NCBI GenBank assembly: GCA_002287035.1
Contig: NSKG01000012.1
Span: 1-64,000 of the forward strand
Origin: Pseudomonas sp. WN033
GTDB taxonomy: Bacteria > Pseudomonadota > Gammaproteobacteria > Pseudomonadales > Pseudomonadaceae
Direction of reading: 5' to 3'
DNA length: 64,000 nt
The notes under the pieces were generated by a model that saw only the letters and a list, made by a program, of their open reading frames with translations, made no database searches and had not been told where the DNA came from. Position numbers and translations under genes: made by a program. This document shows positions 18,905 through 29,175 of the stretch, in pieces (positions within the stretch are counted from its first letter, which is position 1; the number at the start of each line of letters is the position of its first letter).

Positions 18905-20290
18905 TCAATGGCCAGCATGGCCGGAAGGTTTACGCACTTGCACATCGACCGCCGGGGCGGCAGTTTCAGCCTTGAAACGTGCAGGCTCCGGGAGCGGCCC
19001 GGTCCATTCATAGGCCTGGGTGCCCACTGGCTGGCGATACCAGCCCGGATCGCGATAATCGTCGGCGGCCAGCCCCTCACGCACCTTGAGCATGGTGAAC
19101 ATGCCGCCCATTTCCACCGAACCATAGGGGCCATCGCCGCTCATCATCGGCAAGGTGTTGTCCGGTAGCGGCATTTCCATTTCGGTCATATCGGCCATAC
19201 CGCGCTCACCCATGACCATGTAATCCGGAATCAGCCGGCTGATCTGGGTAACCACCTTGCGGTGGTCAACGCCGATCATGGTCGGCACGTCATGCCCCAT
19301 GGGGTTCATCACGTGGTGACTCTTGTGGCAATGGAACGCCCAGTCGCCCGGCTCATCGGCGATGAACTCGATCTGGCGCATCTGCCCGACGGCGATATCG
19401 GTGGTCACTTCCGGCCAGCGCGCCGACTTTGGCACCGGGCCACCGTCGGTACCGGCTACCTCGAACTCATGACCATGCAGATGGATCGGGTGATTGGTCA
19501 TGGTCAGGTTGCCGATTCGCACCCGAACCCGGTCACCCTTGCGCGCCACCAACGGGTCGATGCCGGGGAAGACCCGGCTGTTGAAGGTCCACAAATTGAA
19601 GTCGAGCATTTCCATGATCTTCGGGGTATAGCTGCCCGGCTCGATTTCATAGGCGTTGAGCAAAAAGCAGTAATCCCGGTCGGCCTCGTCGATATCCGGG
19701 TGCGGCTGGCGTGGATGAGTAATCCAGAAACCCATCATGCCCATAGCCATCTGTACCATTTCGTCGGCATGCGGGTGATACATGAAGGTGCCGGGCCGTT
19801 TGGCCTCGAACTCATAAACGAACGTCTTGCCGGCCGGAATCGCTGGCTGGTTGAGGCCGGCAACCCCGTCCATACCGTTGGGCAGGCGCTGACCGTGCCA
19901 GTGGATACTGGTGTGCTCCGGCAGCTTGTTGGTGACGAAGATCCGCACCCGGTCCCCCTCCACCACCTCGATGGTTGGCCCTGGCGACTGGCCGTTGTAA
20001 CCCCACAGGTGCGCCTGCATACCGGGCGCCAGTTCACGGACCACCGGCTCGGCTACCAGATGGAACTCCTTGACCCCATTGTTCATCCGCCAAGGCAGCG
20101 TCCAGCCATTGAGGGTGACCACCGGGCGGTACGGCCGACCATTAGCCGGTTCAAGCGGTGGCGCGGTATCCGGGCGGGTTTGAATCACAGGCTCCGGCAA
20201 ACCGGCTAGGGCGACCCGGCTGACGGCCGAGCTGGCGACGGCGGCGGTCAGCGCCCCGGCACCCAGAAAAAAATCACGTCGTGAAACCAT
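18905..20290 (-). CDS. Multicopper oxidase, Tat-exported (CopA/CueO type)
   Basis: Periplasmic oxidase expected to turn Cu(I) into less harmful Cu(II). The 461-residue protein starts with a twin-arginine signal (SRRDFFLGAGALTAAVA). All four copper-binding blocks are visible: HWHG near 128, HPHAD near 171, HPIHLHGHEFEV near 268, and HCHKSHHVMNPMG near 320 with the type 1 Cys, His and Met. Unusually, about 110 residues follow the last block, containing a Met-rich stretch (MTEMEMPLPDNTLPMM) that could collect Cu(I), as in CueO's Met-rich insert. Oxygen is its co-substrate, so it would not protect cells in anoxia. Confidence 0.92.
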   Translation of the reverse strand: MVSRRDFFLGAGALTAAVASSAVSRVALAGLPEPVIQTRPDTAPPLEPANGRPYRPVVTLNGWTLPWRMNNGVKEFHLVAEPVVRELAPGMQAHLWGYNGQSPGPTIEVVEGDRVRIFVTNKLPEHTSIHWHGQRLPNGMDGVAGLNQPAIPAGKTFVYEFEAKRPGTFMYHPHADEMVQMAMGMMGFWITHPRQPHPDIDEADRDYCFLLNAYEIEPGSYTPKIMEMLDFNLWTFNSRVFPGIDPLVARKGDRVRVRIGNLTMTNHPIHLHGHEFEVAGTDGGPVPKSARWPEVTTDIAVGQMRQIEFIADEPGDWAFHCHKSHHVMNPMGHDVPTMIGVDHRKVVTQISRLIPDYMVMGERGMADMTEMEMPLPDNTLPMMSGDGPYGSVEMGGMFTMLKVREGLAADDYRDPGWYRQPVGTQAYEWTGPLPEPARFKAETAAPAVDVQVRKPSGHAGH

Positions 20291-20292
20291 AT

Positions 20293-21714
20293 TCAGTGTC
20301 CTTTGGCAGGCGTACTAGCAGGAGCGGCGGCAAGACCGGGGGCACTGGGGCTGACCGGCCCAAAGCGCACCAGATCCAGCTCGGCCTGGGCCACCCAGAA
20401 ATCACGCTGGGCCTGGAGATAGCGGTTGACCGTGGCGATCTGCTCACGAGCATCGGCCAACAGATCAAAGACCCCGATAAACATGCCGTTGTAACGCAGC
20501 AGCTGTTCTTCGCTGATACGCTGGCGCAGCGGCACTATTTCGTCACGATAGTGCGCTGCGACATCCCAGGCATTGCGGTAGCTCAGGTAGCTTTCACGCA
20601 CCTGCGAGCGGGCATTGACCGCCACCTCGGCGGTACGCTGTACGGTCTGCATGTACAACGCCTCGTTGCGAGCCATGCGCGCACCACTCCAGTCAAACAG
20701 GGGCAGTTCAACGCTGATCTCGACCCCACGCTGGACCGGGTCCTGGTTCGAGCTGTTATGTTCCAGCCCCAGTTCCAGCACATTGATAAAGCGGGTCGCG
20801 CGGCCCAGCTTGAGGTTGTCGGCCATGCGCTCGGCTGCCAGCCTGGCCGCCTGCACATCCAGCCGGCTGAGCATGGCCAGACGCTCGATCTCTGGTTGAT
20901 CGAGCGGGGAACCTGGCAGTTCCGGCATTCGCGCGGGCAAGCTGAACGCCAGTTGTTCACCCCATACGCCGAGCTGGCGGATCAGGGCTTCGCGACTGGC
21001 CATCCGTTCCCGCTCAGCTTGCAGTTGGCCCAACGCCGCCTCGGCATAGAAGCTCTGCTCGCGGGCCTGCTGCAGAGTGTTGTAGTTGCCGACAGCAGCC
21101 ATGCGCCGGGCCAGCTCAGCGGCGGCTTCGGCAGCCTCCATGACCTGCTTGCTATAGGCCAGGCTCTGCTCGGCCGCTACCGCCCGATACCAGGCAATGC
21201 GGGTTTGGGTCGCCAGCCGGATAACCTCCAGGCTGACCTCCTGCTGCACCTGTTCGGACTGGCCTTCGGCAATCCGTCGAGTCATCGGCAGGGCAATCAG
21301 CCGGGCCAGGTTCAGATGCAGACCCCGCTCCCATTCCACCTCATTGCCCCGGCTGACCCGACCGATCGAAAACCCGGGATTGGGCACGCGACTGGCCTGA
21401 ACCCGCTCAGCATCGGCAATGCCCAGATCGAACAGTCGAGCCTGCAAGCCAGGGTTATTCAGCAACGCCACTTCCACAGCCGCCTCCAGACTCAGCGGCT
21501 CGGCCAGCAATTCATCGACCCGCTGACGAATCGCAGGGTCAGCTTGCTCGCTCCTGGCCCAGTGCAGTTGCGCCTGTCCAGTCACCTCGACACTGTTCTG
21601 CTCGACCGCCTGCAATGCCTGCTGCGGCGCCAGACTGGCACAGCCGGCCAGCATCAGCAGCCCAGCCAGCAGTGACCCCACGCGTAGCACGGAGCCAGAC
21701 ATGCGTATAGACAT
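20293..21714 (-). CDS. TolC family outer membrane lipoprotein
   Basis: Outer membrane efflux channel. The 473-residue protein has a lipobox (LLMLAGCAS, Cys near residue 25) and the two-fold OEP repeat of long helices with beta segments (for example PLFDWSGARMARNEALYMQT, about 315-335). It ends 2 bp from the multicopper oxidase start and lies in the first copper cluster, but no RND pump or adaptor gene is in that cluster. It might pair with the CusBA-like pump of the second cluster, or export by another route. A second TolC-family gene stands next to that pump, so this one is redundant or specialised. Confidence 0.9.
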   Translation of the reverse strand: MSIRMSGSVLRVGSLLAGLLMLAGCASLAPQQALQAVEQNSVEVTGQAQLHWARSEQADPAIRQRVDELLAEPLSLEAAVEVALLNNPGLQARLFDLGIADAERVQASRVPNPGFSIGRVSRGNEVEWERGLHLNLARLIALPMTRRIAEGQSEQVQQEVSLEVIRLATQTRIAWYRAVAAEQSLAYSKQVMEAAEAAAELARRMAAVGNYNTLQQAREQSFYAEAALGQLQAERERMASREALIRQLGVWGEQLAFSLPARMPELPGSPLDQPEIERLAMLSRLDVQAARLAAERMADNLKLGRATRFINVLELGLEHNSSNQDPVQRGVEISVELPLFDWSGARMARNEALYMQTVQRTAEVAVNARSQVRESYLSYRNAWDVAAHYRDEIVPLRQRISEEQLLRYNGMFIGVFDLLADAREQIATVNRYLQAQRDFWVAQAELDLVRFGPVSPSAPGLAAAPASTPAKGH

Positions 21715-21726
21715 GATCTCGACTCC

Positions 21727-22041
21727 TCAATGGGCGTGATGCTGGTGACCGGGGTGGGGCGCAGGGGCGGCAGCGTCCTCAGACTGGGACTGACTCGCCT
21801 CCCAGACTTCAGCGGCATAAGCTTGCCAGCCGCCAATGCGGCCCACCTCATCATTGGCCTGACGCCAGTCGCCCGGAGCCTGGGGCTTCCAGCCGTGATA
21901 CTGGCTCAGGGGGGAATGATAGTTCTGCGCTGGGACCGATATATCGGCCCAGGGCTCAGCCTGGGCGAGTGACTGCGCTGAAAGCACGAGCCAACCGCAG
22001 CCCAGGGCTGTGGTCAACAAATAACGAGTGAACATGGTCAC
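21727..22041 (-). CDS. Small secreted protein with His-rich tail
   Basis: Not a family with a known function that I can name. The 104-residue chain has a signal peptide (about 1-28), a middle part rich in Trp and Tyr (SQYHGWKPQAPGDWRQAND), and a C-terminal tail HPGHQHHAH that could bind Cu or Ag. It lies 12 bp before the TolC start on the same strand. The context argues for a periplasmic metal buffer or an efflux accessory. Homologues beside TolC genes in Pseudomonas copper regions are recalled only vaguely. Confidence 0.7.
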   Translation of the reverse strand: MTMFTRYLLTTALGCGWLVLSAQSLAQAEPWADISVPAQNYHSPLSQYHGWKPQAPGDWRQANDEVGRIGGWQAYAAEVWEASQSQSEDAAAPAPHPGHQHHAH

Positions 22042-22102
22042 CTCTCAATGGTTGAACGCCCGTTTTACGGGCAACAGCTCGGCCACCAACGGGCCGGCAC
22101 CA

Positions 22103-22483
22103 TCAGAGCAGGTGGTTGCGGGGAGGTCGTCGCGGAGTATCGCCGACATGACCGGCGAAGTAGGCGTACAGCAGCGCAGTGGGCGCCACCGGAGACAGGG
22201 ACAAGCCCAGTTCAGAAGGTGAAGTCAAAGCCCCGGTGGCATGGCAACTACCGGCACACAGCGGGCAGTCGAGATGCAGCGCTGGCGCTGCATCACCAGC
22301 GTCATGCCCGGCATGCATGCCATGCCCTGCCGCATGAGCAGGCGCATGATCAGCCCGATCCAGGTTTTGCTCATGTGCCTGACTAGCCAGACACAACGGC
22401 AGCAGCGCGTTGGCCAGCGCCTGCGTCGGCAGGAGCAGCATCAGCAACCACAGCATGATTGTGCGCGTCTGGGGTAACAGCAT
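22103..22483 (-). CDS. Small secreted Cys/His protein, DUF2946/CopL-like
   Basis: Predicted exported 126-residue protein. A signal sequence (MLWLLMLLLPTQALA) is followed by a cysteine, a His-rich stretch (HAPAHAAGHGMHAGH), then LDCPLCAGSC and an RRPPRN tail. This layout is like DUF2946 proteins and CopL, which opens the copLAB operon in Xanthomonas and is needed for copper induction there. The ATG at 22483 is chosen because the TTG at 22513 would place the start inside a palindrome. It is the first gene of the minus-strand copper unit (22.5 to 17.7 kb). A sensing or leader role is inferred only. Confidence 0.65.
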   Translation of the reverse strand: MLLPQTRTIMLWLLMLLLPTQALANALLPLCLASQAHEQNLDRADHAPAHAAGHGMHAGHDAGDAAPALHLDCPLCAGSCHATGALTSPSELGLSLSPVAPTALLYAYFAGHVGDTPRRPPRNHLL

Positions 22484-22499
22484 TGGCCGGCCCGGAATA

Positions 22500-22513
22500 T
22501 TGATAATGGTCAA
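22500..22513. promoter_or_regulatory. Near-perfect Anr/FNR-type box at head of first copper cluster
   Basis: TTGAT-AATG-GTCAA: nine of ten consensus positions of the TTGAT-N4-ATCAA box, inside a 17-bp perfect dyad (GATAAT/ATTATC, 22502-22518). It begins only 17 bp before the preferred start codon of the minus-strand gene, too close for classical activation, so it might repress or belong to another regulator. Confidence 0.35.
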
Positions 22514-22620
22514 TTATCCTACACAGCACTGGGCCTGACGGCCAGTGCCACAGAGCAAATCCAGACAACCAGAGCGATTGTCGTATACTCGACGGCCGAA
22601 TTAAGTAGCCCGGTAATGAC

Positions 22621-23397
22621 ATGGAACTCTGGCACATCGCCCTGATCGCCCTGGGCGGCTTCGCCGGTGGCGCGATGAACGCCCTGGCCGGTGGCGGCAC
22701 TTTCTTTTCCTTTCCCGCACTGCTGGCCGCCGGGGTCACTCCGGTCAGCGCCAACGCCACCAACGCGGTGGCTCTTTGGCCCGCCAGTCTGGCCACGGCC
22801 TGGGCCCTGCGCCCGGAACTGCGACGCCTGCCCTGGCGCGATTACCTGCGCCCGCTACTGATCGCTGCCGCCGTCGGCGGCTTGCTTGGTGGGCTGCTGT
22901 TGCTGCTGACCAGTGATCAGGCCTTCTTTACCCTGATTCCCTGGCTACTGCTGATCGCCACCCTGCTGTTCACCTTCAGTCGTGTCATCGGTCAGGCCGT
23001 TGAGCGTCTGGCCCGGCGCCCGCGCGAGCCAGGCCGGCTGGGGCCGGTCGGCTTTATCTGTCAGTGGCTGGTCTCTGTGTACGGCGGTTTCTTTGGTGCC
23101 GGCATGGGCATCATGATGATTGCCAGCCTGGCGATTGCCGGGCGCACCCAGGTGGTCGAAATCAACGCGATCAAGAGTCTGATGTCGTCGGTGATCTACA
23201 GTGTGGCGGCCCTGACCTTCATCATTGCCGGCGCGGTGCACTGGCCAGCGCTGGCGATTATGCTCGGCGGCACCCTGCTGGGCGGTTACTGCGGCGGGCT
23301 GTTCGCCCGCGCCCTGCCGGACGCTTGGCTACGCGCGCTGGTGATTCTGATTGGCTGGGGGCTGACGCTGTTCTACTTCTACGAGGTGTATCATTGA
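22621..23397 (+). CDS. TSUP (TauE/SafE) family membrane permease
   Basis: Inner membrane protein of the sulfite/sulfonate exporter superfamily, substrate unknown. The 258 residues form seven or eight hydrophobic helices, with the family's repeated glycine-rich motif near the start (GGFAGGAMNALAGGGTF, 13-29) and again at mid-protein (YGGFFGAGMGIMMI, near 158). A TATACT -10 lies at about 22583 upstream. It sits between the first copper cluster and xseB, transcribed towards xseB with a 68-bp gap. Whether it is linked to metals is unclear. Confidence 0.88.
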   Translation: MELWHIALIALGGFAGGAMNALAGGGTFFSFPALLAAGVTPVSANATNAVALWPASLATAWALRPELRRLPWRDYLRPLLIAAAVGGLLGGLLLLLTSDQAFFTLIPWLLLIATLLFTFSRVIGQAVERLARRPREPGRLGPVGFICQWLVSVYGGFFGAGMGIMMIASLAIAGRTQVVEINAIKSLMSSVIYSVAALTFIIAGAVHWPALAIMLGGTLLGGYCGGLFARALPDAWLRALVILIGWGLTLFYFYEVYH

Positions 23398-23465
23398 TTG
23401 ACCCTGTCCAGGCCCTTGGGTAATGTTCAGCCGATTCCCGTTCCGCCCCCGACCGAGGTAGCCAC

Positions 23466-23717
23466 ATGGCCCGGAAAAAGACCACCATTGATTTCGAGCA
23501 GTCGCTGACCGACCTGCAAGCGCTGGTCGAGCGCCTGGAAAGTGGCGAACTGAGCCTGGAAGAGTCCTTGACCGCCTTTGAGCAAGGCGTAGCCCTGACC
23601 CGCGACTGCCAGCAGGCACTGACCCAGGCCGAGCAAAAGGTCCAGCAACTGATCGAACGTAATGGCCAGGCCGACACCGTACCTTTTGACGCAGAGCGTG
23701 ACGACCAACCCGAATGA
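23466..23717 (+). CDS. xseB: Exodeoxyribonuclease VII small subunit
   Basis: Small subunit that wraps the XseA helical stalk of the single-strand nuclease. The 83-residue helical protein has the family motif [26 protein letters not shown] at its core (described here in two parts: the ExLxxLExIVxxLE-type helix and the SLEESL turn). The last bases overlap the ispA start by 4, as is usual in the xseB-ispA-dxs operon. In this window dxs has been separated from the pair by about 13 kb. Confidence 0.95.
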   Translation: MARKKTTIDFEQSLTDLQALVERLESGELSLEESLTAFEQGVALTRDCQQALTQAEQKVQQLIERNGQADTVPFDAERDDQPE

Positions 23718-24601
23718 GCGATTTCAACCAGTATCTGAGCACCTGCCAGCAACGCATCAACAGCTTCCTGACCGACCAGTTGAACAATGACCAGGCGCGT
23801 CTGGAGCGGCTGTTCAGCGCCATGCGTTACAGCGTCACCATCGGCGGCAAACGGGTACGCCCGCTATTGGCCTATGCCGCCTGTGAAGCGCTGAACGGTC
23901 AGCCGGCCCAGGCCGATGCGGTAGCCGGCGCGGTTGAGCTGATTCATGCCTACTCACTGATTCATGATGATCTGCCGGCCATGGACAATGACGATCTGCG
24001 CCGTGGCCAGCCGACCTGTCACAAAGCCTTTGACGAGGCCACCGCCATTCTCGCCGGTGACGCCCTGCAAGCCCTGGCGTTCGGCTGGCTGGCCAGCTTG
24101 GGCGAGTATGCCCCAGCCACCCGGCTGCACATGGTGCAGATACTGGCGCACGCCGCCGGCCCGCAGGGCATGGTCGGCGGTCAGGCCATTGACCTGGGCG
24201 CTGTCGGGGAAAAGCTCGATCTGGCCACCCTGGAAAGCATGCACCGGCACAAGACTGGAGCGTTGATCAGCGCCAGCGTCCAGCTCGGCGCACTGGCCAG
24301 CGGCCAAGCCAGCGAACCCCAGCTCAAGGCCCTGGCCCAATATGCCGAGTCCATAGGCCTGGCCTTCCAGGTTCAGGACGACATTCTCGATATCGAAAGC
24401 GATACCAGCGTGCTGGGCAAGCGCCAGGGCGCCGATCTGGCCCGCGACAAACCCACCTACCCAGCATTGCTTGGACTGCAGGGCGCCCGCGACCTGGCCA
24501 GCCAGCTACGCGATCAGGCCCTGGACAGCCTGAGCGGGTTTGGCACTGGCGCAGAGCGCCTGCGCCAGTTGGCTGACTATATCGTCCAGCGCCGCTTCTG
24601 A
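23714..24601 (+). CDS. ispA: Farnesyl diphosphate synthase
   Basis: Condenses IPP with DMAPP and GPP to farnesyl diphosphate for quinones and undecaprenyl phosphate. The 295-residue protein has the first Asp-rich motif [10 protein letters not shown] (about 84-93) and the second DDILDIESD (about 222-230), with the GGKRVRP segment near 43. The start codon overlaps the xseB stop. The gene that normally follows, dxs, is not there: ispA ends 8 bp from the end of a convergent cusA-like gene, marking the left edge of the inserted copper region. Confidence 0.96.
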   Translation: MSDFNQYLSTCQQRINSFLTDQLNNDQARLERLFSAMRYSVTIGGKRVRPLLAYAACEALNGQPAQADAVAGAVELIHAYSLIHDDLPAMDNDDLRRGQPTCHKAFDEATAILAGDALQALAFGWLASLGEYAPATRLHMVQILAHAAGPQGMVGGQAIDLGAVGEKLDLATLESMHRHKTGALISASVQLGALASGQASEPQLKALAQYAESIGLAFQVQDDILDIESDTSVLGKRQGADLARDKPTYPALLGLQGARDLASQLRDQALDSLSGFGTGAERLRQLADYIVQRRF

Positions 24602-24609
24602 ATCAGCTG

Positions 24610-27600
24610 TCAGCTCGCCTTCAGCTGCCGACGCCGCAACAACCACCAGGCTGGCGGCAATACCAGCATCGACAGTAACGGTGCGGTTACCATGCCGCCG
24701 ATCATCGGCGCGGCGATACGACTCATGATCTCACTGCCGGTCCCGGAGCCCAGCAGAATCGGCAATAAACCGATGACCAGGACCAGAACCGTCATGGCCT
24801 TGGGCCGAACCCGCTGCAAAGCGCCCTCGTGGATCGCCACCAGCAGCGCGGTTTCCCCGTGCTCGCCCTGTACCAGCCGTTGCTGCCAGGCATTGCGCAG
24901 ATACAGCAGCATGATCACTCCAAACTCGGCAGCTACTCCGGCCAGAGCAATGAAGCCAACCGCCGAAGCCACGGACAGGTTGTAACCCAGCAGGTACATG
25001 AACCAGAGCCCGCCAGTCAGCGCGAACGGCATGGTCACCATGATCAGCAAAGCCTCATCAACCCGGGAAAAGGTCAGATACAGCAGCACGAAGATAATCA
25101 TCAGGGTGGCAGGCACCACCAGCATCAAGCGCTGATTGGCACGCTGCATGAATTCGAACTGGCCCGAGTAGCTCAGGCTCATGCCGGGGTCCAGCGTAAC
25201 CTCGGCCGCAATCCGCTGGCGCAAGTCGCGTACCAGCGAGCCCATGTCGCGTCCGCGCGCATCAATATAGACCCAGCCCGAGGGGCGTGCATTTTCACTG
25301 CGCAGCATCGGTGGCCCTTCACTGATACCGATCCGTGCAACACTACCCAGGGTGATCTGCGCACCATCCGGCGTCAGGATCGGGAGTTGTTGGAGGGCTT
25401 GTGGCGAGTCACGCCAATCGCGGCCGTAACGCAGACTGATTGGGTAGCGAGCCAACCCTTCAACCGTCTCACCGATGTTCATCCCACCCACTGCGCCAGC
25501 CACCAGATCCTGCACATCGGCGATATTCAGGCCATAGCGCGCGGCGGCAAAGCGATCAATCTCAACATCCAGATAGCGTCCACCGGTAAGCCGCTCGGCA
25601 ATCGCCGAGGTGACGCCGGGCACCGTTCTGGCCACCTGTTCGATTTCGCGGGTCAACGCGTCGATGCGAGCCAAATCAGAGCCGGCCAGTTTGATGCCGA
25701 TCGGGCTTTTGACCCCGGTGGCCAGCATATCGATACGATTGCGGATCGGTGGAATCCAGAGATTGGCCAGCCCCGGTACCTGCACCGCCCGGTCAAGCTC
25801 CTCAATAAGCTTTTCCGTGGTCATCCCCGCTCGCCATTCGGAGCGCGGTTTGAGCCTGATGGTCGTCTCGAACATTTCCAACGGCGCCGGGTCGGTAGCA
25901 GTGTCAGCCCGCCCAGCCTTGCCAAAGACCCGTTTGACCTCGGGCACAGTCATGATCATCCGATCAGTCTGCTGCAGTAGTTCTGCTGCGCGCTGGGCCG
26001 ACAAGCCCGGCAGAGCGGTCGGCATGTAGAGCAGATCACCCTCATCCAGCGGCGGCAGGAACTCCCCACCCAGGTGCGACAAGGGCCACAGGCTGGTCAG
26101 AAACACCAGTAGAGCAACCAGCAGGGTGGTTTTCGGCCAGCGCAACACCGCCTGCAACCAGGGTCGATACAACCAGATCAGCCCACGATTGAGCGGGTTA
26201 TGCTGTTCGGGACGAATGCGTCCACGCACGGCATACAGCATCAGCACCGGGATCAGGGTAATCGAGAGCCCTGCCGCGGCGGCCATGGCCCAGGTTTTGG
26301 TCCAGGCCAGCGGGCTGAACAGCCGCCCTTCCTGCGCTTGCAGGGTAAATACCGGGATGAACGACAGGGTAATGATCAACAGACTGAAGAACAGTGCCGG
26401 GCCCACTTCAGTGGTAGCCTCGAGAATCAGGCGCCGGTGCTCGCCCTGGTCTGGTTCACGTCCGCCGTGGGCCTGTTGCCAGGCTTCGAGCTTTTTGTGC
26501 GCATTCTCGATCATCACCACGGCGGCATCGACCATGGCACCAACCGCAATGGCAATCCCGCCGAGCGACATGATGTTGGCGTTGATACCCTGGGCCTGCA
26601 TGATGATAAAGGCCAGCAGCACCCCCAGCGGCAGGGAAATGATCGCCACCAGCGATGAACGCAGGTGCCAGAGGAAGGCCGCGCACACCAGAGCGACAAC
26701 AAGGAACTCCTCGATCAGCTTGCGGCTGAGATTGGCAATGGCACTGTCGATCAGCTCGGCCCGGTCGTAGGTGGTTACAATCTCCACCCCTTCCGGCAGG
26801 CTGGCACCCAGTTCAGCAAGGCGTTGGCGCACCCGGTCGATGGCTGCCCGGGCATTGCCGCCGCTGCGCAGCACCACCACGCCACCCACGACCTCGCCCT
26901 GACCATCCAGCTCGGCGATCCCTCTGCGCATCTCCGGCCCCAACTGGATACGCGCCACATCGCCCAGCAAGACTGGAACCCGGGCATTATCCAGACGCAA
27001 CGGAATCTGCCGGAAGTCCTCCAGCGTCTGCAGATAGCCGCTGGCGCGCACCATGTATTCCGCTTCGGCTAACTCCAGCACACTGCCGCCGGCTTCCTGG
27101 TTGGCACGCCCGATGGCCGCCTGCACCTGCTGCTGAGTTACCCCCAGGGTCGCCATGCGCACAGGATCAAGAATGACCTGATACTGTTTGACCATACCGC
27201 CAACGGTGGCCACTTCCGCCACTTCCGCCAGGGCCTGCAGCTCAAATTTCAGGAACCAGTCCTGCAGGCTGCGCAGCTCAGCCAGATCATGCCGGCCACT
27301 GCGATCCACCAGGGCATACTGGTAGATCCAGCCAACCCCCGTAGCGTCTGGGCCAAGCGCCGGCGCAACCCCTTCCGGCAGCCGCCCCTGAACCTGGTTG
27401 AGGTACTCCAGTACCCGTGAGCGGGCCCAATACAGATCAGTGCCATCCTCGAACAGTACGTACAGGAAGCTGTCGCCAAAGAACGAGAAGCCGCGTACCG
27501 TGCTGGCCCCAGGCACAGCCATCATGGTCGTGGCCAGCGGATAGGTGATCTGGTTCTCGACGATCTGCGGGGCCTGTCCTGGCCAACTGGTACGAATGAT

Positions 27601-27741
27601 CACCTGAGTGTCAGACAGGTCAGGCAGGGCGTCGATCGGCATCCGCTGCATGGACCAGATACCCCAGGCCAGACCGAACAGGGTGGCCAGCAGCACCAGC
27701 AGGCGGTTATCCACAGCCCAGCGAATAATGGCGGCAATCAT
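24610..27741 (-). CDS. cusA: CusA-type Cu(I)/Ag(I) RND efflux pump
   Basis: Inner membrane proton-driven transporter that expels Cu(I) or Ag(I) through an adaptor and TolC channel. The 1043-residue protein has the HME-RND signature [19 protein letters not shown] near 400. Comparison with E. coli CusA shows the same GETVEG block near 738, the Met in [11 protein letters not shown] (about 808) and the Met in [10 protein letters not shown] (about 857). These match two of the CusA metal-site methionines, arguing for monovalent Cu/Ag rather than Zn/Co (CzcA). It is the last gene of the cusCBA run; cusB ends 4 bases into its start. Its stop lies 8 bp from the ispA stop, so it closes the island on the left. 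Confidence 0.94.
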   Translation of the reverse strand: MIAAIIRWAVDNRLLVLLATLFGLAWGIWSMQRMPIDALPDLSDTQVIIRTSWPGQAPQIVENQITYPLATTMMAVPGASTVRGFSFFGDSFLYVLFEDGTDLYWARSRVLEYLNQVQGRLPEGVAPALGPDATGVGWIYQYALVDRSGRHDLAELRSLQDWFLKFELQALAEVAEVATVGGMVKQYQVILDPVRMATLGVTQQQVQAAIGRANQEAGGSVLELAEAEYMVRASGYLQTLEDFRQIPLRLDNARVPVLLGDVARIQLGPEMRRGIAELDGQGEVVGGVVVLRSGGNARAAIDRVRQRLAELGASLPEGVEIVTTYDRAELIDSAIANLSRKLIEEFLVVALVCAAFLWHLRSSLVAIISLPLGVLLAFIIMQAQGINANIMSLGGIAIAVGAMVDAAVVMIENAHKKLEAWQQAHGGREPDQGEHRRLILEATTEVGPALFFSLLIITLSFIPVFTLQAQEGRLFSPLAWTKTWAMAAAAGLSITLIPVLMLYAVRGRIRPEQHNPLNRGLIWLYRPWLQAVLRWPKTTLLVALLVFLTSLWPLSHLGGEFLPPLDEGDLLYMPTALPGLSAQRAAELLQQTDRMIMTVPEVKRVFGKAGRADTATDPAPLEMFETTIRLKPRSEWRAGMTTEKLIEELDRAVQVPGLANLWIPPIRNRIDMLATGVKSPIGIKLAGSDLARIDALTREIEQVARTVPGVTSAIAERLTGGRYLDVEIDRFAAARYGLNIADVQDLVAGAVGGMNIGETVEGLARYPISLRYGRDWRDSPQALQQLPILTPDGAQITLGSVARIGISEGPPMLRSENARPSGWVYIDARGRDMGSLVRDLRQRIAAEVTLDPGMSLSYSGQFEFMQRANQRLMLVVPATLMIIFVLLYLTFSRVDEALLIMVTMPFALTGGLWFMYLLGYNLSVASAVGFIALAGVAAEFGVIMLLYLRNAWQQRLVQGEHGETALLVAIHEGALQRVRPKAMTVLVLVIGLLPILLGSGTGSEIMSRIAAPMIGGMVTAPLLSMLVLPPAWWLLRRRQLKAS

Positions 27742-29174
27742 GGCTGCACCTCACGCTTCTCGATCCGCACGATCGGCAGGCCGTCCGGGTCCTCGCGGAC
27801 CCAGACCCGTACCGCATCGCCCTCGGCGATATCACTCAGATCCAGGGCCGGATCAACCGCAAACTGCATGCTCATGCCAGCCATACCCAGAGTCTCGAAC
27901 GGGCCGTGTTCAAGCATCACCCCGTCCTCGTCAAAGTACAGCACCACCGCATCCGCCGGGTGCAAGACCTCAGCCTCAGCGCTGCCACGGGCGACAATAC
28001 CCCGCAAACTGGCTTCGGAGTCGATCAGGAACTGGGCGGCGATGACCACCTGCTGCCCTTCCTCAAGTCCATCCAGCACCTCGACTCGCTCACCACTTTC
28101 CCGCCCGAGCCGGACCCGTTGTGGTCGAAACCGGCCATCGCCCTCGGCCAGCATGACCAGATCCTCCTGACCACCCCGGATCACCGCACTGGCCGCGACC
28201 AGCAACTGCTCGCTGGCAACCCCATCCAGCAACTGCACCCGTGCACTCATGCCTGGGCGCAAGCGAGCATCGGCGTTATCCAGAACCGCACGCACCCGCA
28301 CCACCCGGGCACGCTCATCAGCTTCAGGCAATAGCTGCTCGACCTTGGCTTGCCAGACTTCCCCCGGCCAGGCCGGCAGATGCACCTCAAGCGGTTGCCC
28401 GGCCCGCAAGCTGGCGGCCTGCGCCTCTGGCACCGCGGCTTCCAGCCAGATGCGCTCGATCCCGTTGATCCGCGCCACCGTACTGCCGGCTGGCAGGCTC
28501 ATCCCGGCACGCACCGGCCACTCAGTCAGCACCCCTGCCACGGGGCTGCGCAGCGTCCAGCGCATCTGCACCCGTCCGGTCGTGCGCACGGCCCGCATCA
28601 GGTCTTCGGGCATACCGCTCAGACGCAGACGCTGCCAGGCCGCCTCGCTTAGCTGGGCATCCCCAAGCCGTCGTAAGGCCAGATATTCTTCCTGGGCAGC
28701 TACCCAGTCCGGCACCAGCAGTTCGGCCAAGGGCGCCCCAGCCACCAGCACATCTTCCGGCGCCAGCGCCGCGACCGACTCAACCCAGGCCTCAGCCCGG
28801 GTTTGCAGCACGCTGACCTGGCGCTGGTCATAACCCAGTACCGCGCTAGCCTGCAGGACCGGCTCAAGCCGGCCTCGCTCGACTTGGGTCAGGCGCATCC
28901 CAAGATTGCGGGTCAGTGAGGGGTCGATACGAATGCTGCTGCCATCATCGCCGGCATCGGCATAACGCGGCACCAGATCCATGTCCATGAACGGAGAGCG
29001 ACCCGGCGCATCGAAGTGCTGCTGCGGATACATCGGGTCATACCAGTAGAGAATCCGCCGCTCGGACTCGACAGCCGCCGTGGCATGCTCGCCATGCCGT
29101 TCGGCAGATGCCAGCACCAAGCCCGGCACCAGCAAAATCAGTAGTTGAGCAATCATCAGATGACGACCAGACAT
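27738..29174 (-). CDS. cusB: CusB-type adaptor with fused C-terminal CusF-like domain
   Basis: Periplasmic adaptor that links the CusA pump to the outer membrane channel. The 478-residue chain begins with a signal peptide and a heavy-metal-binding segment ([19 protein letters not shown], then [11 protein letters not shown]). The membrane-fusion-protein core with lipoyl-like and beta-barrel domains follows to about residue 400. The last 70 residues resemble CusF ([19 protein letters not shown]), so the metallochaperone seems to be built into the adaptor. The stop overlaps the cusA start; the start is 2 bp from the cusC stop, giving strict translational coupling. Confidence 0.92.
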   Translation of the reverse strand: MSGRHLMIAQLLILLVPGLVLASAERHGEHATAAVESERRILYWYDPMYPQQHFDAPGRSPFMDMDLVPRYADAGDDGSSIRIDPSLTRNLGMRLTQVERGRLEPVLQASAVLGYDQRQVSVLQTRAEAWVESVAALAPEDVLVAGAPLAELLVPDWVAAQEEYLALRRLGDAQLSEAAWQRLRLSGMPEDLMRAVRTTGRVQMRWTLRSPVAGVLTEWPVRAGMSLPAGSTVARINGIERIWLEAAVPEAQAASLRAGQPLEVHLPAWPGEVWQAKVEQLLPEADERARVVRVRAVLDNADARLRPGMSARVQLLDGVASEQLLVAASAVIRGGQEDLVMLAEGDGRFRPQRVRLGRESGERVEVLDGLEEGQQVVIAAQFLIDSEASLRGIVARGSAEAEVLHPADAVVLYFDEDGVMLEHGPFETLGMAGMSMQFAVDPALDLSDIAEGDAVRVWVREDPDGLPIVRIEKREVQP

Positions 29175-29175
29175 G

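Noticed and set aside
22058-22072. Small GCCCGT/ACGGGC hairpin as a terminator after the 22103 gene
   Set aside because: The stem is only 6 bp with a 3-base loop and no T-run, and the neighbouring genes look co-transcribed.
24596-24612. Attachment site or flanking direct repeat at the left edge of the copper region
   Set aside because: No repeat of this junction was found near 37329-37514, and no tRNA or integrase lies close by.
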